A DNA stretch of 34,710 nt from Bradyrhizobiaceae bacterium (GTDB lineage: Bacteria > Pseudomonadota > Alphaproteobacteria > Rhizobiales > Aestuariivirgaceae). The notes under the pieces are model-generated. The model was given only the letters and a program-made list of their open reading frames with translations, searched no databases and had not been told where the DNA came from. The stretch covers positions 1-34,710 of the forward strand of contig CANJMQ010000043.1 of the NCBI GenBank assembly GCA_947475225.1. The letters run 5' to 3'. Made by a program: the position numbers and the translations under genes. This document shows positions 8,192 to 16,989 of the stretch, one piece after another. Every line of letters begins with the position of its first letter. Position 1 is the first letter of the stretch.

Positions 8192-11100
8192 ATGAGCGAC
8201 GAGACGACAGAGACCCGGAGCCAGTTCGCGATCCTGAAATCGCGGAGTTTTCTGCCGCTCTTCGTGACCCAGGCGATCAGCGCCTTCAACGACAACGCGT
8301 TGAGGAACGGCATCGCCATCCTCATCACCTATGACCTTGCGGTACGCTTCCACTTCAATGCGTCTCTTTTTGTGCAGGCGGGGCTTGCTCTGTTCATGCT
8401 GCCCTATTTCCTGTTCTCGGCCATTGCCGGACAGCTTTCGGACAAATACGACAAGGCCATCGTGGCGCGCTGGGTGAAGCTGTTCGACCTCGCGGCCATG
8501 GTGTTCGGGGGCTTGAGCCTCTATCTCGAGAACCCGGTCATGCACCTGATCGTGCTGTTCCTGGCGGGCACCACGGCGGCCTTCTTCGGGCCGCTGAAAT
8601 ATGGCGTGCTGCCACAGTACCTCAAGCGCGAGGAACTGATCGCCGGCAATGCACTGATCGAGCTCGGCACCTTCGTGACCATCCTGCTCGGCACGCTCTA
8701 TGGCGGATTCCTCGTGCTTCAAGGCGCAGGACGCGACGTTCTCGCCATCTCCATCATCGTGCTCGCGGTCATTGCCTGGGGCTGCGCCTTCCTGATGCCG
8801 TCGGCACCCGGCGACCGCTCGATCACCTTCGACTGGAATATTCCGCGTGCCACCCTGAAGCTCCTCTCCTATGCGCGCGAGCGCAAGGACGTGTTCTGGT
8901 CGGTGATCGGCGCCTCATGGTTCTGGTTCCTCGGTGCGGCCATCATGGCGCAGCTCCCTGTGTTCACGCGCGACGTGCTGCTGGCGGACGACACCGTGGC
9001 CAATGCCTTCATCGGCCTGTTCACCATCGGCATCGGGGCGGGTTCACTGCTCACCAACTGGCTGCTGAAGGGCGAAGTCTCGCCGCGCTACGTGCCCATC
9101 GCCTCGATCATGATGACGGTGTTCCTGCTCGACCTGTACTTCGCGGCGGGCGCCGCCCATGCCGCAATGGCGGGGACCACGGATGCCGGAATCATGGCCT
9201 TCTTCAGCCATGCCCAAGGCTGGCGGGTGGGTGCGGACCTGTTCTTCGTGGCCTTCTTCGGTGGCCTCTACGCGGTGCCACTCAACGCCATCATGCAGCA
9301 CCGCTCCAACCCGTCGCGGCGCTCGCGCGTCATCGCGGCCAACAACGTGATGAATGCCATCTTCATGATCTTCTCGGCCATTGCCGGGGCGGTGTTGCTG
9401 AAGTTCATGTCGGCGCAGGCCTTCTTCCTGCTGCTGGGCGTCTGCAATGCAATCGCCTCGGTGTTCGTGGCACATCTCCTGACGCAGGAGCTGACGGCCT
9501 CCATCGCGCGGTTCCTGTTCCGGCTGCTCTACCGCGTCGAGGTGAAAGGGCTGGAGAACTACAAGGCGGCGGGCCGCAAGGCGGTGATCGTCGCCAACCA
9601 CACCTCCTTCCTCGACGGGCCGCTGCTATCTTCCTTCCTGCCGGAACGGGCGAGCTTCGCCATCGACACGCATGTGTCGCAGAAGTGGTGGGCGAGACCC
9701 GCCTTCATGCTGTTCAAGATGATCCCCATCGATCCCACCAACCCGATGGCGCTGCGCGTGCTGGTGGATGAACTGAAGCACGGCCGCAAGGTGGTGATCT
9801 TCCCCGAAGGGCGGCTCACCGTCACCGGCGCGCTGATGAAGGTTTATGAGGGGCCCGGCGCCATTGCGCAGATGGCTGGCGCACGCGTGCTGCCGGTGCG
9901 CATCGACGGCGCGCTCTACACGCCCTTCTCGCGCATGCGCGGCAAGCTGCGTCTGCGCTGGTTCCCCAAGATCACCATCACCTTCCTGCCCCCGGTCAAG
10001 TTCGACGCGCCTGACGGGCTGCGTGGTGCGGCACTGCGTCAGCAGCAGGCGAACAAGCTCTATGACGTGATGACCGACATGGTCTTCCGCACCTCGCAGA
10101 TCGATCGCACGCTGTTCCAGTCGCTGCTCGATGCGCGCCATATCCATGGCGGCGGCCACAAGGTGGTGGAAGACATTGCGCGCAACCCGACGAGCTTCGA
10201 CAAGCTCGTCATGGGCAGCTTCATCCTCGGCCGGCGCATGGCCGTGATGACGCCGGGCCAGAGCAACGTGGCGGTGCTGCTGCCCAACTCCATCGGCTGC
10301 GTGCTGACGATCTTCGGTCTCCATGCCTTCGGGCGCGTGCCGGCCATGTTGAACTTCTCCACCGGTGCGGCGAACATGGCTGCGGCCTGCCGGGCCTCGC
10401 AGGCCACCACCATCGTCACCTCAAGCCGCTTCATCGAGGCGGGTGGCATGGAGGCGGACCTGCAGCTGCTCGCCGAGGGCCGCAAGGTGATCTTCCTCGA
10501 GGAGCTGCGCGCGGGGCTGACCTTCAAGGACAAGCTCTATGGACTGTTCGCGCGTGTCTTCTCCAGGACGGCGCTGCGCATGGGGGGCGCCGCCACCGAT
10601 CCCAACGCGCCCGCCGTCGTGCTGTTCACCTCGGGCTCCGAGGGCCTGCCGAAGGGCGTGGTGCTCTCCCACCGCAACCTGCAGGCCAACCGCTACCAGG
10701 CGGCGGCGCGCATCGCTTTCACGGCGTCCGACGTGGTGTTCAACGCGCTGCCGATGTTCCATGCCTTCGGGCTCACCGGCGGCGCGCTGCTGCCGGTTCT
10801 GGCCGGCGTGCGCACCTTCCTCTACCCCTCGCCGCTTCACTACAAGGTGGTGCCGGAACTCTGCTACGAGACCAATGCCACGGTGCTGTTCGGCACCGAC
10901 ACCTTCCTGATGGGCTATGCCCGCAGTGCCCACCCCTATGACTTCTTTAACCTGCGCCTCGTGGTGGCTGGTGCCGAGCGGGTGAAGCCCGAGACGCGCG
11001 AGGCCTGGATGGAGAAGTTCGGCCTGCGCATCCTCGAAGGCTATGGCGCCACCGAATGCGCGCCGATCGTGGCCGTCAACACGCCGATGCATTTCCGCAC

Positions 11101-11638
11101 CGGCACGGTGGGCCGCCTGCTCGACCAGATCCAGTATCGGCTGGAACCGGTGCCCGGAATCGCGGAAGGCGGGCGGCTGTTCGTCAAGGGCCCCAACATC
11201 ATGCTGGGTTACCTTCGCTCGGAGAACCCCGGCGTCATCGAGGCGCCGGAGGACGGATGGTATGATACGGGCGATATCGTCAAGATCGACGACGAGGGCT
11301 TTGTCACCATCCTCGGCCGCGCCAAGCGCTTTGCGAAGATCGCGGGCGAGATGGTGTCCCTGGGGCTTGTCGAGCAGAAGCTGGCAGCGGCATTTCCTGA
11401 TGCCCAGCATGCCGTCGTCGCCGTGCCGGACCTGCGGAAGGGCGAGCAGCTGGTGCTGTTCACCACCGGTGAGGCGATCGACGCCAAGGCCGTGCAGGAG
11501 AAGCTGAAGGAATCCGACACCACGGCACTTATGGTGCCGCGCAACGTGATCACGCTGCAGGACCTGCCGCTGCTCGGTTCCGGCAAGACGGACTACCAGT
11601 CGCTGAACCGCATGGCGCTCGAACAGGTGAAACCTTAG
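8192..11638 (+). CDS. aas: LplT-Aas fusion: lysophospholipid transporter / 2-acyl-GPE acyltransferase / acyl-ACP synthetase
   Basis: One 1148-residue frame joins three proteins of the lysophospholipid recycling pathway. Residues about 10-435 are an MFS-type transporter with about 12 membrane helices (starting FLPLFVTQAISAFNDNALRNG), like LplT, which flips lysophospholipid inward. Residues about 445-640 are a PlsC acyltransferase with NHTSFLD (HX4D, near 470) and FPEGR (near 536). Residues about 650-1145 are an AMP-forming acyl-ACP synthetase with FTSGSEGLPKG near 811, GYGATECAP near 949, YDTGD near 1023 and a C-terminal GSGKTDY lysine. In E. coli the first part (lplT) is separate from aas; the fused form is known in Alphaproteobacteria. 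The enzyme would re-acylate 2-acyl-glycerophosphoethanolamine in the inner membrane. The frame is continuous, with no sign of a frameshift. Confidence 0.93.
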   Translation: MSDETTETRSQFAILKSRSFLPLFVTQAISAFNDNALRNGIAILITYDLAVRFHFNASLFVQAGLALFMLPYFLFSAIAGQLSDKYDKAIVARWVKLFDLAAMVFGGLSLYLENPVMHLIVLFLAGTTAAFFGPLKYGVLPQYLKREELIAGNALIELGTFVTILLGTLYGGFLVLQGAGRDVLAISIIVLAVIAWGCAFLMPSAPGDRSITFDWNIPRATLKLLSYARERKDVFWSVIGASWFWFLGAAIMAQLPVFTRDVLLADDTVANAFIGLFTIGIGAGSLLTNWLLKGEVSPRYVPIASIMMTVFLLDLYFAAGAAHAAMAGTTDAGIMAFFSHAQGWRVGADLFFVAFFGGLYAVPLNAIMQHRSNPSRRSRVIAANNVMNAIFMIFSAIAGAVLLKFMSAQAFFLLLGVCNAIASVFVAHLLTQELTASIARFLFRLLYRVEVKGLENYKAAGRKAVIVANHTSFLDGPLLSSFLPERASFAIDTHVSQKWWARPAFMLFKMIPIDPTNPMALRVLVDELKHGRKVVIFPEGRLTVTGALMKVYEGPGAIAQMAGARVLPVRIDGALYTPFSRMRGKLRLRWFPKITITFLPPVKFDAPDGLRGAALRQQQANKLYDVMTDMVFRTSQIDRTLFQSLLDARHIHGGGHKVVEDIARNPTSFDKLVMGSFILGRRMAVMTPGQSNVAVLLPNSIGCVLTIFGLHAFGRVPAMLNFSTGAANMAAACRASQATTIVTSSRFIEAGGMEADLQLLAEGRKVIFLEELRAGLTFKDKLYGLFARVFSRTALRMGGAATDPNAPAVVLFTSGSEGLPKGVVLSHRNLQANRYQAAARIAFTASDVVFNALPMFHAFGLTGGALLPVLAGVRTFLYPSPLHYKVVPELCYETNATVLFGTDTFLMGYARSAHPYDFFNLRLVVAGAERVKPETREAWMEKFGLRILEGYGATECAPIVAVNTPMHFRTGTVGRLLDQIQYRLEPVPGIAEGGRLFVKGPNIMLGYLRSENPGVIEAPEDGWYDTGDIVKIDDEGFVTILGRAKRFAKIAGEMVSLGLVEQKLAAAFPDAQHAVVAVPDLRKGEQLVLFTTGEAIDAKAVQEKLKESDTTALMVPRNVITLQDLPLLGSGKTDYQSLNRMALEQVKP

Positions 11639-11675
11639 GGGTGATGAAGGTGAGCGGCTCGCATTCTCTTGATGC

Positions 11676-11699
11676 CGTCATCCCGGCGAAGGCCGGGAT
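11676..11699. repeat. Palindromic repeat family B, copy 1 (GTCATCCCGGC type, 3' end lost)
   Basis: Perfect 8-bp arms (11680-11687 and 11692-11699) enclose a 4-nt GAAG loop. The left flank CGTC at 11676 matches the other family members at 18176 and 26944, but the matching GACG on the right is replaced by GCTC, so this copy is truncated. Read on the minus strand it would encode IPAFAGMT, the well-known spurious peptide of this dispersed alphaproteobacterial repeat. It lies in the 91-bp gap between aas and acnX. Confidence 0.8.
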
Positions 11700-11729
11700 C
11701 GCTCCGTATGTGGTGCGAGTGGCGACGCG

Positions 11730-12989
11730 ATGAACCTCCCCGAACACACCCGCGCGCAGCTTGCCGGAGATCATGGCAAGGCGATGCAGCTTGCCGCACG
11801 TCTGGTGGTGAAGGCCGCCGAGATCATGGGGGCGGAGAGGCTGATCCCCATTTCCTTCGCGCATCTCGATGCCTGCTTCTACACGGGGCAGGCGCATGTC
11901 GATTTCGTGCGCTTCCTGATCGAGAATGGCGCTTCTCTCGCAGTCGAGACATGGACCAACAATGGCGTTGTGAGCCTCGCCGATCCAAGCCTGCGCCCGC
12001 GCCATGAAGATCCCCAGATGGTGGAGGGTGCAGCCGAGTTGATGCACCTCTATGAACGACTGGGAACCAGGCCCACATGGACCTGCGCGCCCTACCAGCT
12101 TGCCGGCGGTCCGAAGCTTGGCGACCACATCGCGGTGGGCGAGTCCAACGCGGTCTCCTATTACAACTCGGTGGTGGGTGCGCGGACCAACAAGTATGGC
12201 GACTACCTCGACGTGGCCTGCGCGCTCACCGGCTTTGCACCCGACGCCGGGCTGCACCGCGACGAAGGCCGCCGGGCAGACCTTCACATCGATGCGACGA
12301 CGCTGCCCGAAGCCTGGCGGCGAGAGGACATCTTCGCGCATCTGATCGGGCACCATGCCGGGCGACTCTCCGGGCGGCGCGTGCCGGTGATGTCCGGACT
12401 TTTTCCCGATACGCCGAAATTTGCGCTGAAGGCGATCAGCTCGGCGGCGGCATCGTCTGGTGGCGTAGAGCTGTGGCACGCAGTTGGCGTGACGCCGGAA
12501 GCGCAGCACCTTGCCGCGGTGTTCGACAGGGGCGACACGCATCGTGTGACGTCAGACGATCTGGCGCGCGCGCATCGCGATCTCTCCACCGCGCGTGACG
12601 GTCCACTCGATGCCGTGGCGCTGGGCACGCCGCATTTCGGCTTAGGCGAGTTCGAGGCGCTGGTGCGGCTGTTCGACGGGCGCAAGGTGAAGGCCGGAGT
12701 GCCGATGCTGGTGTCCACCAGCCGCGGCATCCGCCAGATGGCGCGGGCCAGGGGCTGGATCGAGGTGCTGGAGACATCCGGCGTCGAGGTGCCGGTCGAT
12801 GTGTGCACCTATCATTCGCCGCGCGTGCGGGGCTTGCGCGGCCGCGTGATGACCAATGCCGCGAAATGGGCCTATTACGCGCCGGGCATGCTGGGCGTGG
12901 AGGTGGCCTTCGGCTCGCTGAAGGAATGCGTGGAGAGCGCCATTCGCGGCGAGGTATGGCGCGACCCTGACCTGTGGACCAACGCATGA
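11730..12989 (+). CDS. Aconitase X large (catalytic) subunit, candidate cis-3-hydroxy-L-proline dehydratase
   Basis: This 419-residue protein matches the aconitase-X catalytic family (formerly DUF521). Recognisable stretches are PISFAHLDACFYTG, the WTCAPYQLAGGPKLGDHIAVGESNAVSYYNSVVGARTN core (two consecutive blocks), DYLDVACALTGFAPDAGLH, and a C-terminal VCTYHSPRVRG followed by MTNAAKWAYYAPG. The cysteines are candidates for the iron-sulfur cluster ligands of this family. Separate large and small subunits are the bacterial type-II arrangement, for which cis-3-hydroxy-L-proline dehydratase activity (giving a pyrroline carboxylate) is established; an archaeal branch acts on phosphomevalonate instead. 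The swivel-domain partner is the next gene, with an ATGA overlap. The ribosome-binding site is weak. No other hydroxyproline gene lies nearby, so the substrate is inferred. Confidence 0.85.
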   Translation: MNLPEHTRAQLAGDHGKAMQLAARLVVKAAEIMGAERLIPISFAHLDACFYTGQAHVDFVRFLIENGASLAVETWTNNGVVSLADPSLRPRHEDPQMVEGAAELMHLYERLGTRPTWTCAPYQLAGGPKLGDHIAVGESNAVSYYNSVVGARTNKYGDYLDVACALTGFAPDAGLHRDEGRRADLHIDATTLPEAWRREDIFAHLIGHHAGRLSGRRVPVMSGLFPDTPKFALKAISSAAASSGGVELWHAVGVTPEAQHLAAVFDRGDTHRVTSDDLARAHRDLSTARDGPLDAVALGTPHFGLGEFEALVRLFDGRKVKAGVPMLVSTSRGIRQMARARGWIEVLETSGVEVPVDVCTYHSPRVRGLRGRVMTNAAKWAYYAPGMLGVEVAFGSLKECVESAIRGEVWRDPDLWTNA

Positions 12990-13396
12990 TCCGGGCACGC
13001 ATGCTCACCTCCGGCACGGCGGAAGGGCCGGTGCTGTCACTGGACGAGCCCTTGAGCTTCTGGGGCGCCTTCGAGCCACGCAGCGGCGTGATCATCGACG
13101 TGCATCACCCGCAGCGGGGCTCTTGCGTGAAGGATAAGGTGCTGGTGATGACGGAGACGCGCGGCTCAGGCTCCGCACCCGGCGCCATTGCCGAGGCGAT
13201 CCGGCGGGGCACGGCGCCCGTGGCGATCATCCTTGCAGAAGCAGACATCAACCTCGCGGTGGGCGCGGAGGTGGCGGCGACGCTCTATGGCCGGCACTGC
13301 GTGATCGCCTGCGTGACGGCGGAGGAACTGGAGGCGTTGCGCGGTGCGAGGCGGATCAGCATTGCGGCGGATGGTGTGGTGACGCAGGTGGGTTGA
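12986..13396 (+). CDS. Aconitase X small (swivel) subunit
   Basis: This 136-residue protein of the former DUF126 family is the swivelling domain that completes the aconitase-X active site. The family pattern is present: GTAEGPVLSLDEPLSFWGAF at the N-terminus, then GSGSAPGAIAEAIRRGTAPVAIILAEAD, where the GSGS/SAP stretch corresponds to the substrate-binding region. The ATG at 12986 overlaps the large-subunit stop (ATGA) and is preferred; a start at 12974 would add four residues. It is translationally coupled to the large subunit and works only with it. It is followed three bases later by a palindromic repeat, then the convergent opgH. Confidence 0.87.
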   Translation: MIRARMLTSGTAEGPVLSLDEPLSFWGAFEPRSGVIIDVHHPQRGSCVKDKVLVMTETRGSGSAPGAIAEAIRRGTAPVAIILAEADINLAVGAEVAATLYGRHCVIACVTAEELEALRGARRISIAADGVVTQVG

Positions 13397-13398
13397 TG

Positions 13399-13419
13399 CT
13401 CCCGCGTCTTCAGCGGGAG
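13399..13419. repeat. Palindromic repeat family A, copy 2
   Basis: CTCCCGC (13399-13405) and GCGGGAG (13413-13419) pair perfectly around a 7-nt GTCTTCA loop. The right side (CAGCGGGAGAGGACG) matches copies 1 and 3 nearly base for base, while the outer left arm is missing. It sits in the 34-bp gap between convergent acnX small subunit and opgH, so it is placed to end transcripts from both sides. Confidence 0.75.
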
Positions 13420-13430
13420 AGGACGAAACC

Positions 13431-15311
13431 TTACTGCGCGGCTTCGAGCAGTGGTTCCACGGGGGTGGCGTCGGCAACGATCCCGTCCGCATTGCGCGGT
13501 GCCTCTTCCGGGATGCGGAAGACGTTCCAGTGCCAGAGCTTGCGGCCAAAGACGGGAAGGCCTGTCGACCACGAGACCAGCGGCGACAGCATGAGCGCGC
13601 CGGCGATGGGTGCCAGCCACAGGAATGTGGCCCAGGAAATGTGGAAGGCCAGCACGCCAAAACCGATGCCCGCCACAACATGCAGAGCATGGACGCGGGC
13701 GCAGGCCTTGAAGGGCATGGCCTGGTCGTCACGGTTCTGGGCGTTCCAGCCGGAGTCCCGGCCGATCATCACATCCGCCACGACACGTGACTGGATGAGC
13801 ATCATGATGGGAGACAGCAGCATGGAGACGAAGGTTTCCGCCAGCACGCTCTTGATGAGCCCGATGGTGCCGCCGCAGCCCTTGCGCAGTTCCGTGTCCT
13901 TCAGCGCCAGCACCAGCGCCAGAAGCTTCGGCAGGTAGAGCACGGCGAAGGTGATGGCGAAGAGGCGCAGCGCCAGCTCGGGGTCGAACACCGGCCAGAC
14001 GGGGAACAGCGAGAAGTTGTCAGGGAAATAATTGGGCGTGGTGTGGCGCGCCACGGTGGCGAGCAGCAGGCCGGCCAGCAGCAGCATGAGCCACAGCGGC
14101 GAGGCGAGGTAGGACATGATGCCCTGGATCAGGTGCACGCGGCTGACCCAGTTGAGGCCCTTCGCGCCGACGATCTTCATGTGCTGCAGATTGCCCTGCG
14201 CCCAGCGCCGGTCACGCGTGGCGAGGTCGATCAGGCAGGGCGGCGTTTCCTCGTAGGAGCCGGTGAGAGCGGGCAGCATGTAGACGGCCCAGCCGGCACG
14301 ACGGATCAGGGCCGCCTCGACGAAATCATGGCTCAGCACATGGCCGCCGAAGGGCTTGCGGCCCTTGAGTTCGGGGAGGCCGCAGGCCTCGGCGAAGGCC
14401 CTGGTGCGGATGATGGCGTTGTGGCCCCAGTAGTTGCCGTCACGCCCGTGCCAGGCGGAGAGCCCGGCGGCAACCAGCGGGCCATAGACGCGGCCCGCAA
14501 ACTGCGTCATGCGGGCAAAGGGCGTCCAGCGGTTCTGCAGCAGCGGCAGCGACTGGATGATGCCGGACCTGGGGTCCGCCGCCATGGCGCGGGCCAGCGT
14601 GATCATGGCGCCGGCCGACATGTCACTGTCGGCATCGAGCACGATCATGTGGTCATAGGCGGCACCCCAGCGGGTGACAAAGTCGGCGATGTTGCCGGCC
14701 TTGCGGTGATGATTGTTGTCGCGGCGGCGGTAATGGACCTTGATGGCGGGGCTGAGCTGGCGCTTCAGCCATGCATAGGCATCCACCTCGGCAGCGGAGA
14801 TGTGCTCCTTGCGCGTGTCGGAGAGCACGAAGATGTCGAAATGGCGGGCAACGCCCTCGCGGCGCAGTGCCTGCCCCATGCGCGAGAGGGCTGCGAAGAC
14901 GCGCTCCGGATCCTCGTTGTAGACGGGCATCAAAAGTGCGGTGCGGCCCATGTCGGCGGTTTCGGCGAGCGGCGGCAGCGTGGCCTTGCCGAACAGCAGC
15001 ATCAGGAATCCCAGAATGGCGCTGGCGCAGGAGAAGGCGATCCACGCGAAGGTGAGCGCGAAGAAACTGGCGAACAACACCTGCAGCGTGGTGACGTTCA
15101 CCGGGCTGATGACCTGATACATCTTCCAGGTGCCGAAGCCGGTGATGAGGATGGAGGCGCCGAACACGAAGAGGCGCGCGAAGACCACATCACGGCCATT
15201 GCCCACCGAAACAGGTTTTCCCGCCCAGGACGTGAGGTCCTGCACGGGCATGGCGAGCGGCGCTTCGGCCGGTATGGTATCGCTCAGCTTCTGGTCCACC
15301 TGGAAAGCCAC
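13431..15311 (-). CDS. opgH: Glucans biosynthesis glucosyltransferase
   Basis: This 626-residue inner-membrane family-2 glycosyltransferase makes the beta-1,2 backbone of osmoregulated periplasmic glucans from UDP-glucose. Two membrane helices (residues about 43-65 and 78-108) precede the cytoplasmic catalytic domain: MPVYNEDPERV at 128-138, DAD at 226-228, SHDFVEA near 327-333, and RDRRW at 366-370 (the QxxRW position). Several more helices follow from about 395. It is shorter than the roughly 850-residue E. coli MdoH, as is common outside enterobacteria. The first in-frame start is GTG at 15311, which overlaps opgG by 28 bp with an AGAAGG site about 10 bases upstream; later starts are possible. 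It is the second gene of opgGH. Confidence 0.93.
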   Translation of the reverse strand: MAFQVDQKLSDTIPAEAPLAMPVQDLTSWAGKPVSVGNGRDVVFARLFVFGASILITGFGTWKMYQVISPVNVTTLQVLFASFFALTFAWIAFSCASAILGFLMLLFGKATLPPLAETADMGRTALLMPVYNEDPERVFAALSRMGQALRREGVARHFDIFVLSDTRKEHISAAEVDAYAWLKRQLSPAIKVHYRRRDNNHHRKAGNIADFVTRWGAAYDHMIVLDADSDMSAGAMITLARAMAADPRSGIIQSLPLLQNRWTPFARMTQFAGRVYGPLVAAGLSAWHGRDGNYWGHNAIIRTRAFAEACGLPELKGRKPFGGHVLSHDFVEAALIRRAGWAVYMLPALTGSYEETPPCLIDLATRDRRWAQGNLQHMKIVGAKGLNWVSRVHLIQGIMSYLASPLWLMLLLAGLLLATVARHTTPNYFPDNFSLFPVWPVFDPELALRLFAITFAVLYLPKLLALVLALKDTELRKGCGGTIGLIKSVLAETFVSMLLSPIMMLIQSRVVADVMIGRDSGWNAQNRDDQAMPFKACARVHALHVVAGIGFGVLAFHISWATFLWLAPIAGALMLSPLVSWSTGLPVFGRKLWHWNVFRIPEEAPRNADGIVADATPVEPLLEAAQ

Positions 15312-16849
15312 GTTTCGCTTGCCTTCTTGTCGCCGCGCTTCAGCACGGCGCGCAATTCCGCAACATCTGCCCCATTGACGTTATGTTCGAAGGAAAGGCG
15401 CGTGGTTTTGGCCACGTCGTTCTTGGCGACATGCACGTTCGAGATGACCCCTGCAGAGGCCGTGACATCCGCCACGATGTCCCCTTCAAGATCACCGCCA
15501 ACGAATTCAAGGATGTAAAGCCGCAGATCTGGGTCATAAGATGGCGGATCAGCCGTAAAATTCGGGTCCGTGCCACTGCCTGAAAACACCGTCCGGGCCA
15601 CCGGCAGGTCAGCCGGCCAGTCCAGGCACCAGTGCAGACGATAGACATAGGAATAGCTCTGACCCTGCTTCAGCCCGTCCTTGGGTTGCCAGAAGACCAC
15701 GATGTTGTCGTTGGTCTCGAGTTCGGTGGGGATTTCGTAGAGTTCCACGTCGCCCTGCCCCCAGTCGCCGATGGGCTCCGCCCACAGGCTGGGGCGCTTC
15801 TCGTAACGGGCTTCGAGGTCGAGAAAATCGCGATAATTACGTTTCCGCTGCATCAACCCGAAGCCACGGGGGCTCTGGTCGATGAAGGCCGAGACCTGCA
15901 GCGTCTTGGGGTTGGACAAGGGGCGCCACAGCCATTCGCCGGCCCCGGTCTGCATCATCAAGCCGTCCGAGTCATGGACGGAGGGCCGCCAGTCATCAAC
16001 CGGCTTGTTCAGCGGATCGAGCAGGAACATCGAGGTCATCGGCGCGATGCCGAGATGGGCAATGTCACGCCGGGGGTAGAGGGTGAGTTCGACATCCATC
16101 TGGGTGTCATCGCCCGGCTTGATCGAGAACTTGTAGGCGCCGGTGACGGACGGGCTGTCGAGCAGCGCCTCGACCACGATGGTGGTGGCCGCAGCGTCCG
16201 GCTTGCGCACCCAGAAGGCCCGGAAAGCCGGGAATTCCTCGCCCTTGGGCTGGCCGGTGTCGACGGCGAGGCCGCGGGCCGACAGGCCATAGACCATGCC
16301 CTTGCCGACGGCGCGGAAATAGGAGGCGCCCTGGAACACGACGAACTCGTCGTTGTAGTCGGGCGAATTAATGGGATAGCGCAGCCTCAGGCCGGAATAG
16401 TGGAGATCGGTCTTGCCGTCGGTCTTGGGCGCCAAGGGGCCAAAGGTGAAGAGGTCCGGGCTGTAGTTGATGCGGGCCATCTCACCATTGTCGACAACGT
16501 AGATGTCGACGGGGGCGGTGAACAGGAAGCCCGAATGGAACAGGTCGAAGGAGAAGCGATGCGGCTCGCCCTTCCAGAACGAACTGTCCGGGTTGAAGCG
16601 GATGTCGCGATACTGGTCATAGGTGAGCTTGTCCCAACCCGGAGGCATGGCGATCTTGCGGTCTTCCCAGGGCTTCTGGGCCAGCGCCTCGGCCAGCTTG
16701 CGGACCTGGTCCTCGGCGAAGGGGGCCTGCTCGATGAACAGGTCGGTGGGGGCGTCCGCGAAGGCAGGGATCGCGCCCGCGCGCAGCGACACGATGGTCG
16801 CGCCAAGCAAGGCCGCCGACCCCATAACCTGACGCCGTGAGAAATTCAT
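15284..16849 (-). CDS. opgG: Glucan biosynthesis protein G/D, Tat-exported
   Basis: This 521-residue periplasmic protein (counted from the ATG at 16849) is needed for osmoregulated periplasmic glucan synthesis with OpgH. The N-terminus MNFSRRQVMGSAALLG has a twin-arginine motif and hydrophobic core, with cleavage expected after IPAFA near residue 31. The open frame extends upstream to 16978 but those residues look non-coding, and the Tat signal fixes the start. MdoG-family blocks are clear: FDLFHSGFLFTAPVDIYVVD, DYNDEFVVFQGASYFRAVGKG, YGLSARGLAVDTG, and the C-terminal immunoglobulin-like part containing VFWQPKDGLKQGQSYSYVYRLHW. A Tat signal is more typical of OpgD-type paralogues. Its end overlaps the start of opgH. 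Confidence 0.93.
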   Translation of the reverse strand: MNFSRRQVMGSAALLGATIVSLRAGAIPAFADAPTDLFIEQAPFAEDQVRKLAEALAQKPWEDRKIAMPPGWDKLTYDQYRDIRFNPDSSFWKGEPHRFSFDLFHSGFLFTAPVDIYVVDNGEMARINYSPDLFTFGPLAPKTDGKTDLHYSGLRLRYPINSPDYNDEFVVFQGASYFRAVGKGMVYGLSARGLAVDTGQPKGEEFPAFRAFWVRKPDAAATTIVVEALLDSPSVTGAYKFSIKPGDDTQMDVELTLYPRRDIAHLGIAPMTSMFLLDPLNKPVDDWRPSVHDSDGLMMQTGAGEWLWRPLSNPKTLQVSAFIDQSPRGFGLMQRKRNYRDFLDLEARYEKRPSLWAEPIGDWGQGDVELYEIPTELETNDNIVVFWQPKDGLKQGQSYSYVYRLHWCLDWPADLPVARTVFSGSGTDPNFTADPPSYDPDLRLYILEFVGGDLEGDIVADVTASAGVISNVHVAKNDVAKTTRLSFEHNVNGADVAELRAVLKRGDKKASETWLSRWTRS

Positions 16850-16865
16850 GCTCGGGAAATCCGGG

Positions 16866-16871
16866 AATATA
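16866..16871 (-). promoter_or_regulatory. Candidate -10 element for opgG
   Basis: TATATT on the minus strand lies 16 bases upstream of the opgG ATG, implying a leader of roughly 10 nt. A TTACGC hexamer sits 17 bases further upstream but matches the -35 consensus poorly. The gap 16850-16989 is shared with the divergent aminotransferase gene and also contains a CCCCTG/CAGGGG inverted repeat (16913-16918 with 16927-16932). Confidence 0.3.
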
Positions 16872-16989
16872 GTGCAGCGCACAAAATAGCGTAACCTCCA
16901 GAAATGTAAAGCCCCCTGCTGACGATCAGGGGCCACTCGACCGCTGCGATGCCATGCACTAAAAGCGCGGCGAAACAAGGGTTGCCAAG

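Noticed and set aside
10421..11410. 329-codon minus-strand frame opposite the acyl-ACP synthetase domain
   Set aside because: No recognisable domain and skewed composition; it lies wholly within a conserved enzyme domain on the plus strand.
8192..11638. Possibility that the 1148-residue frame is an assembly artefact joining lplT and aas
   Set aside because: The frame is continuous, the domain borders are clean, and the fused form is known in Alphaproteobacteria.
11550..12542. 330-codon minus-strand frame containing IPAFAGMT
   Set aside because: The peptide comes from the dispersed family B repeat and the rest is antisense to acnX.
14043..15518. 491-codon plus-strand frame opposite opgH
   Set aside because: Low-complexity Gly/Arg/His/Gln composition with no motif; it mirrors the codon pattern of opgH.
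15632..16840. 402-codon plus-strand frame opposite opgG
   Set aside because: Antisense shadow; opgG on the other strand has a Tat signal and all family blocks.
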